From contig NZ_JADKYX010000025.1 in the NCBI RefSeq assembly GCF_016093545.1, positions 1 to 64,000 of the forward strand: DNA of 64,000 bases. Direction: 5' to 3'. Position 1 is the stretch's first letter, and every line of letters begins with the position of its first letter. The notes under the pieces were generated by a model. It saw only the letters and a list, made by a program, of their open reading frames with translations, was not told the DNA's origin and did not search any database. Made by a program: the position numbers and the translations under genes. The stretch comes from Massilia rhizosphaerae. GTDB taxonomy: Bacteria > Pseudomonadota > Gammaproteobacteria > Burkholderiales > Burkholderiaceae_D. Below, piece by piece: positions 52,560-61,589 of this stretch.

Positions 52560-52952
52560 ATGCAAACCCTGCCTTTGCGGATCGGCGCCGGCCAAGACTT
52601 GCGCGCCGTGCTCGACGCCCTCGTCGCACAACACCACGTGGAAGCCGCCTTCGTGCTGCAAGGGATCGGCAGCCTGTCGGTCGCCAGGCTGCGCTTCGCC
52701 GGCCGATCGGAGTTCACGGAATTGCGCGGCGACCTGGAAATCCTCACGCTGGGCGGCTCGCTGTCGCCGGACGGGCCCCATCTGCACGTGTCCGTGGCGG
52801 ACGACGGCGGGCGCGTCATCGGCGGGCACCTGGGGCCGGGGTGCATCGTGCGCACGACGGCCGAGATTCTTGTGGCCTTGCTGCCGCGGCACCGGTTCCG
52901 GCGCGAATTCGATCCGGCGACCGGATTTGATGAATTGTTCGTGAAGGCTTAG
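52560..52952 (+). CDS. PPC/DUF296 domain protein
   Basis: 130 residues. The PPC (plants and prokaryotes conserved) fold is seen in LRIGAGQDLRAVLDALVAQHHVEAAFVLQGIGSLSVARLRFAG, GSLSPDGPHLHVSVADDGGRVIGGHLGPGCIV (metal-site histidines) and TAEILVALLPRHRFRREFDPATGFDEL. Bacterial members are cytoplasmic trimers of uncertain role, sometimes called DNA-binding because plant relatives have AT-hooks; no AT-hook is present here. ATG 52560 has GGAGG 8 bases upstream; ATG 52545 is alternative. Confidence 0.85.
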   Translation: MQTLPLRIGAGQDLRAVLDALVAQHHVEAAFVLQGIGSLSVARLRFAGRSEFTELRGDLEILTLGGSLSPDGPHLHVSVADDGGRVIGGHLGPGCIVRTTAEILVALLPRHRFRREFDPATGFDELFVKA

Positions 52953-53127
52953 GGCGCCAGCTGAACGATGATTTTCTTGGCTTTGACTCAACAAGGTCTT
53001 CAAGAACTCTTGGCCGCCCCTGAGGGGGCCTTCGTGGGCCGTCTTCACTAGGCCGGCATTCATGACGTAGAGTTCACCTCGACATCGTTGCTGCCGATCC
53101 GGATCAATGGTCAGAACATAGCAAGCG

Positions 53128-53301
53128 CTCGGCCACCTGACCGGGCGGCTGCTGTTTGCGCGCGAGCCGTATGAGCTGGACGTGGAGCGAGTCATCCGGC
53201 ACGCCAGGCAGTGCGGCTGCGCGCTGGAACTCGACTCGCAGCCGGCACCGCTGGACCTGAACGGCAGTTACTGCATGACGAGGAGCGCATTGAGCAAGTG
53301 A
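53128..53301 (+). pseudogene. Remnant of polX (PHP domain of DNA polymerase X family)
   Basis: The 58-codon stretch LGHLTGRLLFAREPYELDVERVIRHARQCGCALELDSQPAPLDLN matches the order of residues in the C-terminal PHP domain of bacterial PolX (GHPTGRLL-REPY-D-E-V-A---G-ALEIN--P-RLDL). It has no start, no polymerase core and breaks off after DLN into unrelated codons and a stop. It ends 94 bases before the DUF4157-OTU gene. Confidence 0.7.
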
Positions 53302-53395
53302 TGCCGCGGGTTACAATGCCCCGCAAACCCTCCCCTGCAGAGCCGGGCCGCCTGGCCCGTCGCCGGGCCCTTGACAAAACGCGAAGGATCGCCAG

Positions 53396-56300
53396 ATGCA
53401 GCAAGCAGAGAAAGCCCTGAATCCGGCGGCCGAAACACGTCAACGGCAGCCGGCCGCCGGACGCACGGACGCGCACGCGACCTTCGCTGACAAACGACCT
53501 GAAGCCAGCGCGCAGGACGAGCTGTTGCAATTGATCGCGCAAAGCCCACGCGTGGATGCGTTGGGGGCAATGAACGAGAGCATTCAGGACAGCCCGCGCA
53601 TGGTGGCGCAGCGGCGCCAATTGAGCGGCATCTTCGGCGGGGGGGCGCAACAGGCGCCGCTGCAGGGCCGGCTTGGGACGCTGCAGCGCAAGGAACCCGA
53701 CGAAGAAGAGTTGCGGATGAAGGCCGCGCCGGCGGCGCCCAATCGTATCGGCCTGCCGGATGGCCTGAAGAGTGGGATCGAATCGCTTTCGGGCATGCCG
53801 ATGGACCATGTCCGGGTCCACTACAACTCGTCGCAGCCTGCGCAACTGAACGCGCTGGCGTACGCGCAGGGCAGCGACATCCATCTCGGCCCCGGCCAGG
53901 AACAGCATCTGCCGCACGAAGCCTGGCACGTCGTCCAGCAGGCGCAGGGACGGGTGCGGCCGACGACGCAGATGAAAGATGCGGTTCCGGTTAATGACGA
54001 TCAGGGGCTTGAGCGTGAAGCGGACGTGATGGGGGCGAAGGCTGCGAGCGTGCAGCTGGAGGCGGACACGAAACCGCGCCCCACGCCGAGCCGCCCGGGC
54101 TTGCGGCAAGGAGGCAGTGGATCATCCATCCAGCGCAAGGACGCCAAAACCAAGGCCAAGGATCGCAAGATCGACCTGGGCGAGAAGGCCATCCTCGGCA
54201 GCAAGGACAAGGCGCTGGTCGCGCCGCGCGGCGCGTCGCTGGCGGACGACCCCGAGTTCGAGAAGCGGGCGGTGGAGTTCGAGAAGCGCCTCGGCCACTT
54301 CTGCTTCAACCACCCGCGCGCCAACCAGGCCGCTGGCAGGCTGTGTGCGCCGATCCTCGGCTACATCAAGGCCAAACTCGCGCGCATCGAGGGCGACAAG
54401 GCCAAGCGTGCCGAGGAGCGGCGCCTGTACACCGCGCTCGCCGGGCAGGCGACCTACGCGGGCGCGGTGGCAAAGAGCGACAAGTCGGCCGACGACGAGA
54501 CCGACCTGCGGGGCCTTGTCGGCCCGATCACCGCCGTGATCGACAGCGGCAACCTGCGTGAACGCCTGAATCTGGTTGACCAGTTCATGCGCATCCTGGG
54601 CGCCGACTTTGCCGCTGCGCACGGCGACAAATACGCCGAGTTCCGCGCGATCGCGGAAGAGGCCAAGCTCGATCTCGAGGCGCTCGACGAGCGCAACAAG
54701 ACGCTCGCCGACAAGCATCCCACGGAACGGAGTCTTGCCGACCATGCGCCCAAGGACTCGGCCCTGGTCGAGCGTGACACGATCCGCGTGATCACCAGCG
54801 ACCCCCGTCCTTTCTCCGACATGTGCGCGCGCGACATGCGTACCGCCCCCCTCAGCGAGCGCGAGAGCCAGCACCAGAAGATAGGCAAGCCGAAGGACAA
54901 GCTCAAGTTCACGGAAGGGGCCAAGCAGTTCGCGATCAACGAGGCGCATGGCTGGGTCGAACAGATGCGCACGCTCAGCCTGCCGCTCAAGGCAGGCCCC
55001 TCCGGCCACACGCAGGTGTTCATGGAGGCCAACCGCTTCCTCGGCGCCGCCGTGTCGCCGTTCGACATCCGTCTCGCCAGCATCGGTCATCTCCTGCCGA
55101 TCAACGCGCACAGCCTCGTCGAGATCCTCGACGTCGCGCAGCATCACGGCTGCCCCTACGAGCCGGGACCGCTCATGTACCGCCAGCTCCTGCCGATGTC
55201 GACGCAAGAGCTGCGCGTCGTCGGCGGCGGCCGCTTCCCGGACGAGAAGACCGACGAGGAACTTCGGCGTAACGTGAGCGCCGAGCAGCGCGCCAACATC
55301 CCCGAGCTGAACGACCTCGAGCTGGCCAAACACAAGCAGGCGCAGGAGGCGCGGATGGCCGGCGCCCTCGCCGAGATGGGCGTCGAGAAGGGCGCGGGCG
55401 GGCGGGTATCGGAAGTCCTGAAGGCCAAGGACGGCAAAGGCGCCCAGACCCGCGGCGCCATCGAACGCGTGCTGCGCAACCCCATCAAGACCTACGTGCA
55501 GCGGGAGGCGCTCAACACCGCCGACAAGAGTGCGATATCGACGGAGAAGGCGGACATCGAGGCGGCGAAGAAAAAGATCGACGAGGCGCTCGGCGCGTTG
55601 GGCGTGAAGAACCTCGGCAAGTATCCCGATGCGTACGAGCGCTGCGTCAAGCACTTGCAGAACTCGACGCTCACGACCAACCTGCCCACCACGGCCTTGT
55701 TCTCGGTGCTGCGCGGGGGCTACCTGAACCGTGCGGAACGCACCCAGGGCACTGCCGACAGCAACAAAATCTTCAACCCCGACTACGGATACCCCGACTA
55801 CGCCTACACGCGCGACCAGGCCGAGCGGCGCCTGCACCACCTGCCGCCGATGCACCCGCACTTCGTGCCGGAGGACATGCAAGAGGCGTACGACGAGGTG
55901 CTCGAATCCCGTATCAAGGGCACGAAGAGCGAGCACGCGAAAGGCGTCTACAAGAAGGAGGAGCAGGGGCCGGTCATCAAGGTGACGTCGGAGACCGGCG
56001 AGGAGTCCTATCCGCTCGAGGACCCGCGGCGCCCCGCGACCGAGGTGTTTCGCGGTCGCGAGTACCTCAAGGCCGTGGATGAGCCGAGCGAGCCGCTGTC
56101 GCTGCCGGGCGACCGCCCGCACTCGGCTGCGCTCAACCCGCTTGGCTACCGGAGCGGCGGTGCGCCGTCGGTGGCGTACGGCAAATCGAGCCTGGTGTGG
56201 AAGCACGAGGTAAACAAACGCAGCACGTACACCGGGATGGACAGCAAGGACTACATGGTCGAGGGCAAGGCGCTTTCGCGCGGCGGCCCTCCGACGGGCC

Positions 56301-58264
56301 TGAACGTGCGCGGCGTCGCCTCGTTCGACCACATGGCGCGGGTGCTCATCCACTGCGACCCCGGCACCTTGCGCGCCATCGTGTACAAGGCGCTCGACCT
56401 GCAGAAGGATGGCGTCAAGGCCCCAGCGATGCACGCGTGCGGCGCGGCGCTGTCGTACATCGAGGGGCAGATCTTCGGGCAGATAGATCTCTCGCGCGAC
56501 GTCGAGAAGATCATCATCGACGAGGACGACCTCGATTTGTGGGAGGAGGGCCTGCTCAAGACCGACACGATCAAGACGGTCGCGCCCAAACCCAAGGCCG
56601 AGACCAAGCGTGATTTGCTCGCGTGGGCGGCATCGCTCGGCGTGCCGATCCAGTTCATCCGCAGCGGCCGCAACAAGGCCGACGCGAGCGGCGCCGGCCC
56701 CCACCTCACTGACGTGGCCGAGCAGTGGGAGGGCGTGGTCGAGAGCACCCTCACGGACATGCAGGCGCGGCGCTGGCATGCCGCGGCCGGCGCCCTGTTC
56801 GCCATCGCCCACGGCGCCGAGCCCACGGTCAAGGGCGGCACGTGGGGCACCTACAAGGGGGTGGGGCTCGGGAGGCTCAAGGCACTGCGCGACCGCGCGG
56901 AGCAGATGTGCAAAGCCCGCGAAAAGCAGGGGCCGAACGTCGACAAGAAGAAGCTCCTCGACGGCGTCGCCGGTCTCGCGCACGAGGCAATCACCGAGTA
57001 CCTGATCAACGCGTCTGCGGTCGATCACGACTACCGGGCCGACCTGCAGCGGCTCGCCCTGCAGGTCGTGTACTGGCTGGGGAAGTGCATCGTCGGTATC
57101 CTGCCGCACACTGTCGAGGAGACCCAGTCGCAGGAGGAACTCGGGACGCGGGAGAAAGCGTCGCGACGCGGCCCGCGTCCCGACGGCAAGCCCCAGGTCG
57201 TGGTGGAGTCGTCGGTGAGCGACCAAAACAGCAGCTCGAAGAAGAAGGGGCCGACCAACCCATCGAGCTCGATTCCCTCCAGGCTGAAGCCGAAGGAAAA
57301 GCAGCTTAACGAGCAGTTCGCCGCGCCGCGCGGCGACAGGAACCTCGACGTGTTCGATACAGGCGGCGGCGGAGACTGCGGCATCCACGCGGTGCTCGGC
57401 GAGTTCGACGGAGGCACGGGGCAGATGCGGCACGCCAACCCCGATGCCATGCGGGTCCAGCTCGCCGAAGCGATCCGCGCCAGAGAGGACGTCCATCCTG
57501 CGTATTACGACCTCATCGCTGACCTGCTGCGCCAGATATACCTTAAGGTGATCGCGGGCGAGGCGCTCACGACTGACGAAAACACCGCGTGGCGCGAGTT
57601 CCGCGCTATCGAAGGGATCGAGCAGCGGCTGCACGAGCTGCTCGAGGCCGAGAACCAGCGCTACCAGCGCCTCGGTGTCGAGCGCGGGCGGATCGCGCAG
57701 GCCTACCTCGAAGGGATCGCGGGAGAGTCGGCGACCTTCGAGCCGCTGCGCCAGTTCCTGGTGCAAGAGGTGCTGCGCTCAGGCGCGAAGTCCGACGCCG
57801 AAGCGCGCGCCGTGATTGGTCGCGCCAACGCCGGCCCGGCGCGCTCGGCGCAACTGCGGGCGCTTCCCTACGTCTACCTGCGCGGTCTGGTGGAGGCGAA
57901 CCTCGACGGACTGGCGCGGGCCGGAGCCGAGGTCCCGGCCCTCCAGAAGCTCATCGAAAGCCAGCGGCAATATGGCCACAACGTGAACGCGGCGGTCGCC
58001 ACCTTCCGCCCGCTCGTCGTCGAGCACGCCGAGCAGTTCCTGGCCGCCTACTCACGATGCGTGCTGGTGCCCGGCTACTACCTGCGTGACCGGGACGTGA
58101 TGTTGCTCGCTGATATATACGGGCGTCAAGCCGTGCTCTACCGCCAGCACGACGAGCACCCTGGCCAGTACCAGGTCATCTCCGGCAACCCTGACGCGGA
58201 GAACGCTGTGCACGTGTTCCACTCCGGTGCGCACTACGAGCACGCCACACTGAACGGACGTTGA
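53396..58264 (+). CDS. DUF4157-OTU protein, candidate contractile-injection effector
   Basis: 1622 residues, no signal peptide, AAGGA ribosome site. Residues about 118-230 form DUF4157: GLPDGLKSGIESLSGMPMDHVRVHYNS, ALAYAQGSDIHLGPGQ, HEAWH (174-178, zinc motif) and LEREADVMG. The C-terminal ~310 residues are an OTU-like cysteine protease: GGGGDCGIHAVLGE (Asp1327-Cys1328), VPGYYLRDRDVMLLADIYG and FHSGAHYEHA (probable catalytic His1613). About 1000 residues between have no firm assignment; ALNP...YGKSSLVW...NKRSTYTGMDS (about 910-945) recalls DUF3626. DUF4157 is typical of cargo of extracellular contractile injection systems. OTU domains cleave ubiquitin in eukaryotes. No injection-system or immunity gene is adjacent, and both flanks are gene remnants. 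Confidence 0.85.
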   Translation: MQQAEKALNPAAETRQRQPAAGRTDAHATFADKRPEASAQDELLQLIAQSPRVDALGAMNESIQDSPRMVAQRRQLSGIFGGGAQQAPLQGRLGTLQRKEPDEEELRMKAAPAAPNRIGLPDGLKSGIESLSGMPMDHVRVHYNSSQPAQLNALAYAQGSDIHLGPGQEQHLPHEAWHVVQQAQGRVRPTTQMKDAVPVNDDQGLEREADVMGAKAASVQLEADTKPRPTPSRPGLRQGGSGSSIQRKDAKTKAKDRKIDLGEKAILGSKDKALVAPRGASLADDPEFEKRAVEFEKRLGHFCFNHPRANQAAGRLCAPILGYIKAKLARIEGDKAKRAEERRLYTALAGQATYAGAVAKSDKSADDETDLRGLVGPITAVIDSGNLRERLNLVDQFMRILGADFAAAHGDKYAEFRAIAEEAKLDLEALDERNKTLADKHPTERSLADHAPKDSALVERDTIRVITSDPRPFSDMCARDMRTAPLSERESQHQKIGKPKDKLKFTEGAKQFAINEAHGWVEQMRTLSLPLKAGPSGHTQVFMEANRFLGAAVSPFDIRLASIGHLLPINAHSLVEILDVAQHHGCPYEPGPLMYRQLLPMSTQELRVVGGGRFPDEKTDEELRRNVSAEQRANIPELNDLELAKHKQAQEARMAGALAEMGVEKGAGGRVSEVLKAKDGKGAQTRGAIERVLRNPIKTYVQREALNTADKSAISTEKADIEAAKKKIDEALGALGVKNLGKYPDAYERCVKHLQNSTLTTNLPTTALFSVLRGGYLNRAERTQGTADSNKIFNPDYGYPDYAYTRDQAERRLHHLPPMHPHFVPEDMQEAYDEVLESRIKGTKSEHAKGVYKKEEQGPVIKVTSETGEESYPLEDPRRPATEVFRGREYLKAVDEPSEPLSLPGDRPHSAALNPLGYRSGGAPSVAYGKSSLVWKHEVNKRSTYTGMDSKDYMVEGKALSRGGPPTGLNVRGVASFDHMARVLIHCDPGTLRAIVYKALDLQKDGVKAPAMHACGAALSYIEGQIFGQIDLSRDVEKIIIDEDDLDLWEEGLLKTDTIKTVAPKPKAETKRDLLAWAASLGVPIQFIRSGRNKADASGAGPHLTDVAEQWEGVVESTLTDMQARRWHAAAGALFAIAHGAEPTVKGGTWGTYKGVGLGRLKALRDRAEQMCKAREKQGPNVDKKKLLDGVAGLAHEAITEYLINASAVDHDYRADLQRLALQVVYWLGKCIVGILPHTVEETQSQEELGTREKASRRGPRPDGKPQVVVESSVSDQNSSSKKKGPTNPSSSIPSRLKPKEKQLNEQFAAPRGDRNLDVFDTGGGGDCGIHAVLGEFDGGTGQMRHANPDAMRVQLAEAIRAREDVHPAYYDLIADLLRQIYLKVIAGEALTTDENTAWREFRAIEGIEQRLHELLEAENQRYQRLGVERGRIAQAYLEGIAGESATFEPLRQFLVQEVLRSGAKSDAEARAVIGRANAGPARSAQLRALPYVYLRGLVEANLDGLARAGAEVPALQKLIESQRQYGHNVNAAVATFRPLVVEHAEQFLAAYSRCVLVPGYYLRDRDVMLLADIYGRQAVLYRQHDEHPGQYQVISGNPDAENAVHVFHSGAHYEHATLNGR

Positions 58265-58426
58265 TCTGTTGATCTGTTGATCGCGGAGACGCAAGACCTC
58301 TACTGGCGGTGTAGAGCTGCGGTCACGTGCACTGAACCGAAGCTCAACAGGAACTGCGGCTTTGCTGGTGGCAGTCAGTGCTTTCGGCGTAGCATTATAG
58401 TTGTCACCCCATCAAAAAGAGGTGTC

Positions 58427-58662
58427 ATGAACGACGTTGCGCATACGTGCAACATCGCCGCCATGGCGGACACGACGAAGAGCGGCTGGATCGCCAGCGG
58501 CCCGCGCGTGCTGGCATTCGAACGCGCGCTGTCGGCATCGTTCGGCGGCCGCCATCACGACGCGCACGAAGGCGCGAGACCGTCACGATTCCCCTGCACT
58601 GCGGGATGAACGAGGCGGACGTCGACCGCGTGTGCGCGGCCGTCGCCGACGTGCTCCGGTAG
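58427..58662 (+). pseudogene. Remnant of a DegT/DnrJ/EryC1-type aminotransferase
   Basis: Two ends of one family are joined with the centre missing and the frame changed. The N-terminal-like part is SGWIASGPRVLAFERALSASFGG (about 58480-58551, compare SGW-TTGP-V-AFE-A-A---G). The C-terminal-like part is TIPLHCGMNEADVDRVCAAVADVLR (about 58583-58659, compare LPLHPGM-E-DVDRV--A-). About 300 internal residues and the PLP lysine are absent. Confidence 0.65.
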
Positions 58663-58665
58663 GAC

Positions 58666-60621
58666 TCAGGCCGCCTTCGACGCGGGACGCGTGGCCTTGC
58701 GCGGAAAGCGCAGGTGGTAGCGCAGGCCCTGCCCCGGGCTGCTCTCCACGCGCAGCGAACCGCCCAGCACCCCGGTCGCGAGGTTGTACAGGATGTGGCC
58801 ACCGAGGCCGCTGCCGCCGCTGCCGCGCTTCGTCGTGAAGAATGGGTCGAACAGCTTGGCCAGCGTCTCCGCATCCATGCCCGCGCCGTCGTCGGCGTAG
58901 TCGAAGACGACCTGGTCGCCGTCGAGCGCCGCGTGGATCGTGATGTGGCCGTGCTGGTCGCGCTCGAAGCCGTGCATCAGCGAGTTGACGACCATGTTCG
59001 TGACGATCTGCGAGACGGCGCCGGGAAAGCTCTCCAGCAGCAGATCCTTGGGGCAGTCGATGGCGACTTCGATCGGCCGGCCCTTCAGCTTCGGCTGCAG
59101 CGACAGCAGCACCTCGTTCAGGTAGGTGCCCAGGTTGAAGCTGCGGATGTCGTCCGAGGACTGGTCCACCGCCACCTGCTTGAAACTGCGCACGAGCGTC
59201 GCGGCGCGCTGCGTGTTGGTGGTCATGATGCGCAGCGACTGGTCGACGATGTCGAAGAACGCTTCCAGGCTGTCCTCCGTCATCTGGCCGGCCGCCAGTT
59301 CCTCGCGCGTGAGCTTGAGTTCCTGCACGAGGTGGCTGGTGGCCGTCACGCAGATGCCCAGCGGCGTGTTGATCTCGTGCGCGACGCCGGCGACCATCTG
59401 GCCCAGCGACGCGAGCTTTTCCTTGCGCACCAGTTCCGACTGCGCTTCCTGCAACTGGTGCAGCGCCTGTTCGAGGGCGGCGTTCTGGTGTTCCAGGCGC
59501 TCTTTCGCCTTGCGGATCGCGCGGTCGGCCTGCATGCGCGCGATGGCGACCGCCACGTGGCTGGAAATGAAGGCCATCAGGTCCAGGTCGGCCTTCGTGT
59601 AGAGGATGGTCGGGTCGTAGCTCTGCACGACCAGCACGCCGTACGCCTTGTCGTTGACGAGCATCGGCGCGCCGATCCAGCTGGCGATGTCCGTGTTCCC
59701 CAGCGGCTGCTTCACCTTGCCGGCCGCGTGCAGGCGCGCGAAGCTGCCGGCGTCATGGAGCTGCGCCTGCTTGGTCTGCAGCACGTAGGACACCATGCCC
59801 ATCCCGAACGGGAAGCGCTTGTGCGGCGGTGCGCCGTCCTTTTCGTCGGCGAAGTACGGGATGCTGATCTCGCCCGTGTCCGGATGCGTGAGCGCGATGA
59901 GGAAGTTCTTCGCCATCATCAGTTCGCCGATGATGGCGTGCAGGTTCGACGCCAGCTCCTCCGTCTCGAGCGCGGACGCCGACAGGTCCGCGATCTGGTA
60001 CAGCGCATGCTGCACCTGCTCCGCGCGGCGGCGCTCGGCCACCTCGCGGGCAAGCAGCAGGGTGCGCTCCTGCACGGCGCGCTCGAGGCGGTCCATGCTC
60101 TGCAAGCCCTGCAGCGCGTTCGACACGTGGTTGGCGATCAATTCGAACAGCGCCTGGTCTTCCGCGCCGTATCTCTGTTCGGGACGGTAGCTCTGGATGA
60201 CGATGGCGCCCAGCACCTCGTGCTGCTGGTCCAGCAGCGGACAGCCCATCCAGTGCTCGGCGAGGCTGCCCGTGCCCCACACCATGCCGGTCCCGCGCTC
60301 GCGCATCTCGTCGGCCGTCATCGACAGCGGCTGCTTGTTGAGCATGACCCACGCGGTCGGCGACTGCTCGGCCGAGGCGAGCGTCACGCGTTCGTCCGGG
60401 CTCGGGCCCTCGTCGCGCGAATCGGCGAAGTAGACGAAGCGGACCGTGTTGTCTTCCCGCTCGGCCAGGGTGACGTAGAAATTCTCCGCATACATGATGC
60501 GGCCCAGCGCACGGTGCACGGCGCCGATGAATTCGCCGATGTCGGTACAGCTGGCGGACAAGTGCCCGATGTCGAGCAACATGGCCTGGACCGCTTCCAG
60601 GCGGGCGAGACGGTCTTCCAT
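58666..60621 (-). CDS. Cytoplasmic histidine kinase with two GAF domains
   Basis: 651 residues, no membrane segment. GAF 1 (about 8-172) and GAF 2 (about 208-365) have similar sequences (MYAENFYVTLAERED / MMAKNFLIALTHPDT, both followed by FADxxD), suggesting an internal duplication. A coiled coil (about 368-408) leads to HisKA with about His415 (MVAGVAHEINTPLGI) and HATPase_c (NSLMHGFERDQ; DDGAGMDAETL; GSGGSGLGGHILYNL). No receiver and no adjacent regulator. The ligand is unknown; the GAF domains may sense redox, small molecules or cyclic nucleotides. Confidence 0.9.
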   Translation of the reverse strand: MEDRLARLEAVQAMLLDIGHLSASCTDIGEFIGAVHRALGRIMYAENFYVTLAEREDNTVRFVYFADSRDEGPSPDERVTLASAEQSPTAWVMLNKQPLSMTADEMRERGTGMVWGTGSLAEHWMGCPLLDQQHEVLGAIVIQSYRPEQRYGAEDQALFELIANHVSNALQGLQSMDRLERAVQERTLLLAREVAERRRAEQVQHALYQIADLSASALETEELASNLHAIIGELMMAKNFLIALTHPDTGEISIPYFADEKDGAPPHKRFPFGMGMVSYVLQTKQAQLHDAGSFARLHAAGKVKQPLGNTDIASWIGAPMLVNDKAYGVLVVQSYDPTILYTKADLDLMAFISSHVAVAIARMQADRAIRKAKERLEHQNAALEQALHQLQEAQSELVRKEKLASLGQMVAGVAHEINTPLGICVTATSHLVQELKLTREELAAGQMTEDSLEAFFDIVDQSLRIMTTNTQRAATLVRSFKQVAVDQSSDDIRSFNLGTYLNEVLLSLQPKLKGRPIEVAIDCPKDLLLESFPGAVSQIVTNMVVNSLMHGFERDQHGHITIHAALDGDQVVFDYADDGAGMDAETLAKLFDPFFTTKRGSGGSGLGGHILYNLATGVLGGSLRVESSPGQGLRYHLRFPRKATRPASKAA

Positions 60622-60705
60622 CGATTCCCCTTATCGAACAAAATTGCGCTCGGGAAATCTTATCAGCTCAGGCTCCGCTTGCGGGGATTGTGTCGCGGAA
60701 AAACA

Positions 60706-61209
60706 TTACCGCGGCGCGCGGAAATCGTTCTCGACCCAGGTTTGCGCCGACGCCGGCGACAGCTTGAAGCCGGGCTCCACGCGCACCTGCGCCATCCGGT
60801 CGCCCATCTGGTCGAATGCGCTCAGCAGCGCGTACGGGTTGTCCTCGTCCGGCACGATGTCCAAGGTCACCTTGAGTTCGCCCTCGGCGGTGGACACGAC
60901 GGTGCTCTTGTGCAATTGCGCGTGCAACTGCTGCTCGTGGCGGCGGATCACTTCGGAGGCCGTCTTGACGAGCGTGTGGAAGGCGTTGACGTCGAGCGGC
61001 TTCGGGTTTTTCTTGTCGCGGCCCATGGTCCAGGGGCCGACGAGGGCCGGCTCGGATTCGCCGTCCTTGTACATGGCCACGGCCCAGCCCTCATCGTCCT
61101 CGTTCTTGATGACGCGCGCGGTCCAGCCGTTGCCCTGCCACAGCCGGGCCTCCTGGACGGGGGCGTCGTTGTCTTGTTCCGGCGTGTGGTCGGGGAATTG
61201 GTCGTTCAT
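60706..61209 (-). CDS. Conserved hypothetical cytoplasmic protein
   Basis: 167 residues, acidic, no signal peptide or membrane segment. Notable blocks: ARLWQGNGWTARVIKNEDDEGWAVAMYKDGESEPALVGPWTMGRDKKNPKPLD, and SEVIRRHEQQLHAQLHKSTVVSTAEGELKVTLDIVPDEDNPYALL. I do not recognise a family. It lies about 85 bases upstream of, and in line with, the GAF histidine kinase gene, so they may share a transcript. Confidence 0.7.
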   Translation of the reverse strand: MNDQFPDHTPEQDNDAPVQEARLWQGNGWTARVIKNEDDEGWAVAMYKDGESEPALVGPWTMGRDKKNPKPLDVNAFHTLVKTASEVIRRHEQQLHAQLHKSTVVSTAEGELKVTLDIVPDEDNPYALLSAFDQMGDRMAQVRVEPGFKLSPASAQTWVENDFRAPR

Positions 61210-61306
61210 TCTTGCATTCTCGGTCGTGCGGGCTTCCGCCCAGAAGCAAGATCATAGGCGCTCGCGGCGCACTGGACAAGCGCCGCTTCCCCACGAACGC
61301 AAGAAG

Positions 61307-61507
61307 CTAGATGATGCGCAGATCGGGCCGGCGCGGCGGCATGATGGGCGGGCCGGGCGGCGTGTTGCGCGGATCGATGGCCGGCGACGGTGTCGGGGCC
61401 TGGCGATTGAACGGATTGATGATGATGGGCGGAATCGCCGGCGGTGCCGAAGGCGGATTCTTGTGGCCGGCCGCGTTCTGGTTGCGGTACTTCAAAACAC
61501 ATTGCAT
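61307..61507 (-). CDS. Short proline-rich hypothetical protein
   Basis: 66 residues, about one quarter Pro, with repeated PP and NP steps (SAPPAIPPIIINPFNRQAP, NTPPGPPIMPPRRPD). A perfect AGGAGG (61514-61519, minus strand) lies 6 bases before the ATG, which is the main reason to believe it is translated. Function unknown. It follows glcF in the same direction. Confidence 0.5.
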   Translation of the reverse strand: MQCVLKYRNQNAAGHKNPPSAPPAIPPIIINPFNRQAPTPSPAIDPRNTPPGPPIMPPRRPDLRII

Positions 61508-61589
61508 AAAATGCCTCCTGCAACAGAGCAGGCTGTCAGTATAGACCTCGAGTCGAGCATTGCAAGGCTTGATTTCCGGCCACTTTTCC

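Noticed and set aside
52479..53195. Minus-strand frame containing GELYVMNAGLVKTAHEGPLRGG
   Set aside because: The non-overlapping part (about 52950-53120) gives a short plausible peptide, but I cannot match it to a family. The rest is antisense to the PPC gene. It may be another remnant.
54122..57766. 1214-codon minus-strand frame inside the effector gene
   Set aside because: Antisense shadow: composition is Arg/Leu/Val/Ala-biased with no motifs, whereas the plus frame has DUF4157 and OTU signatures.
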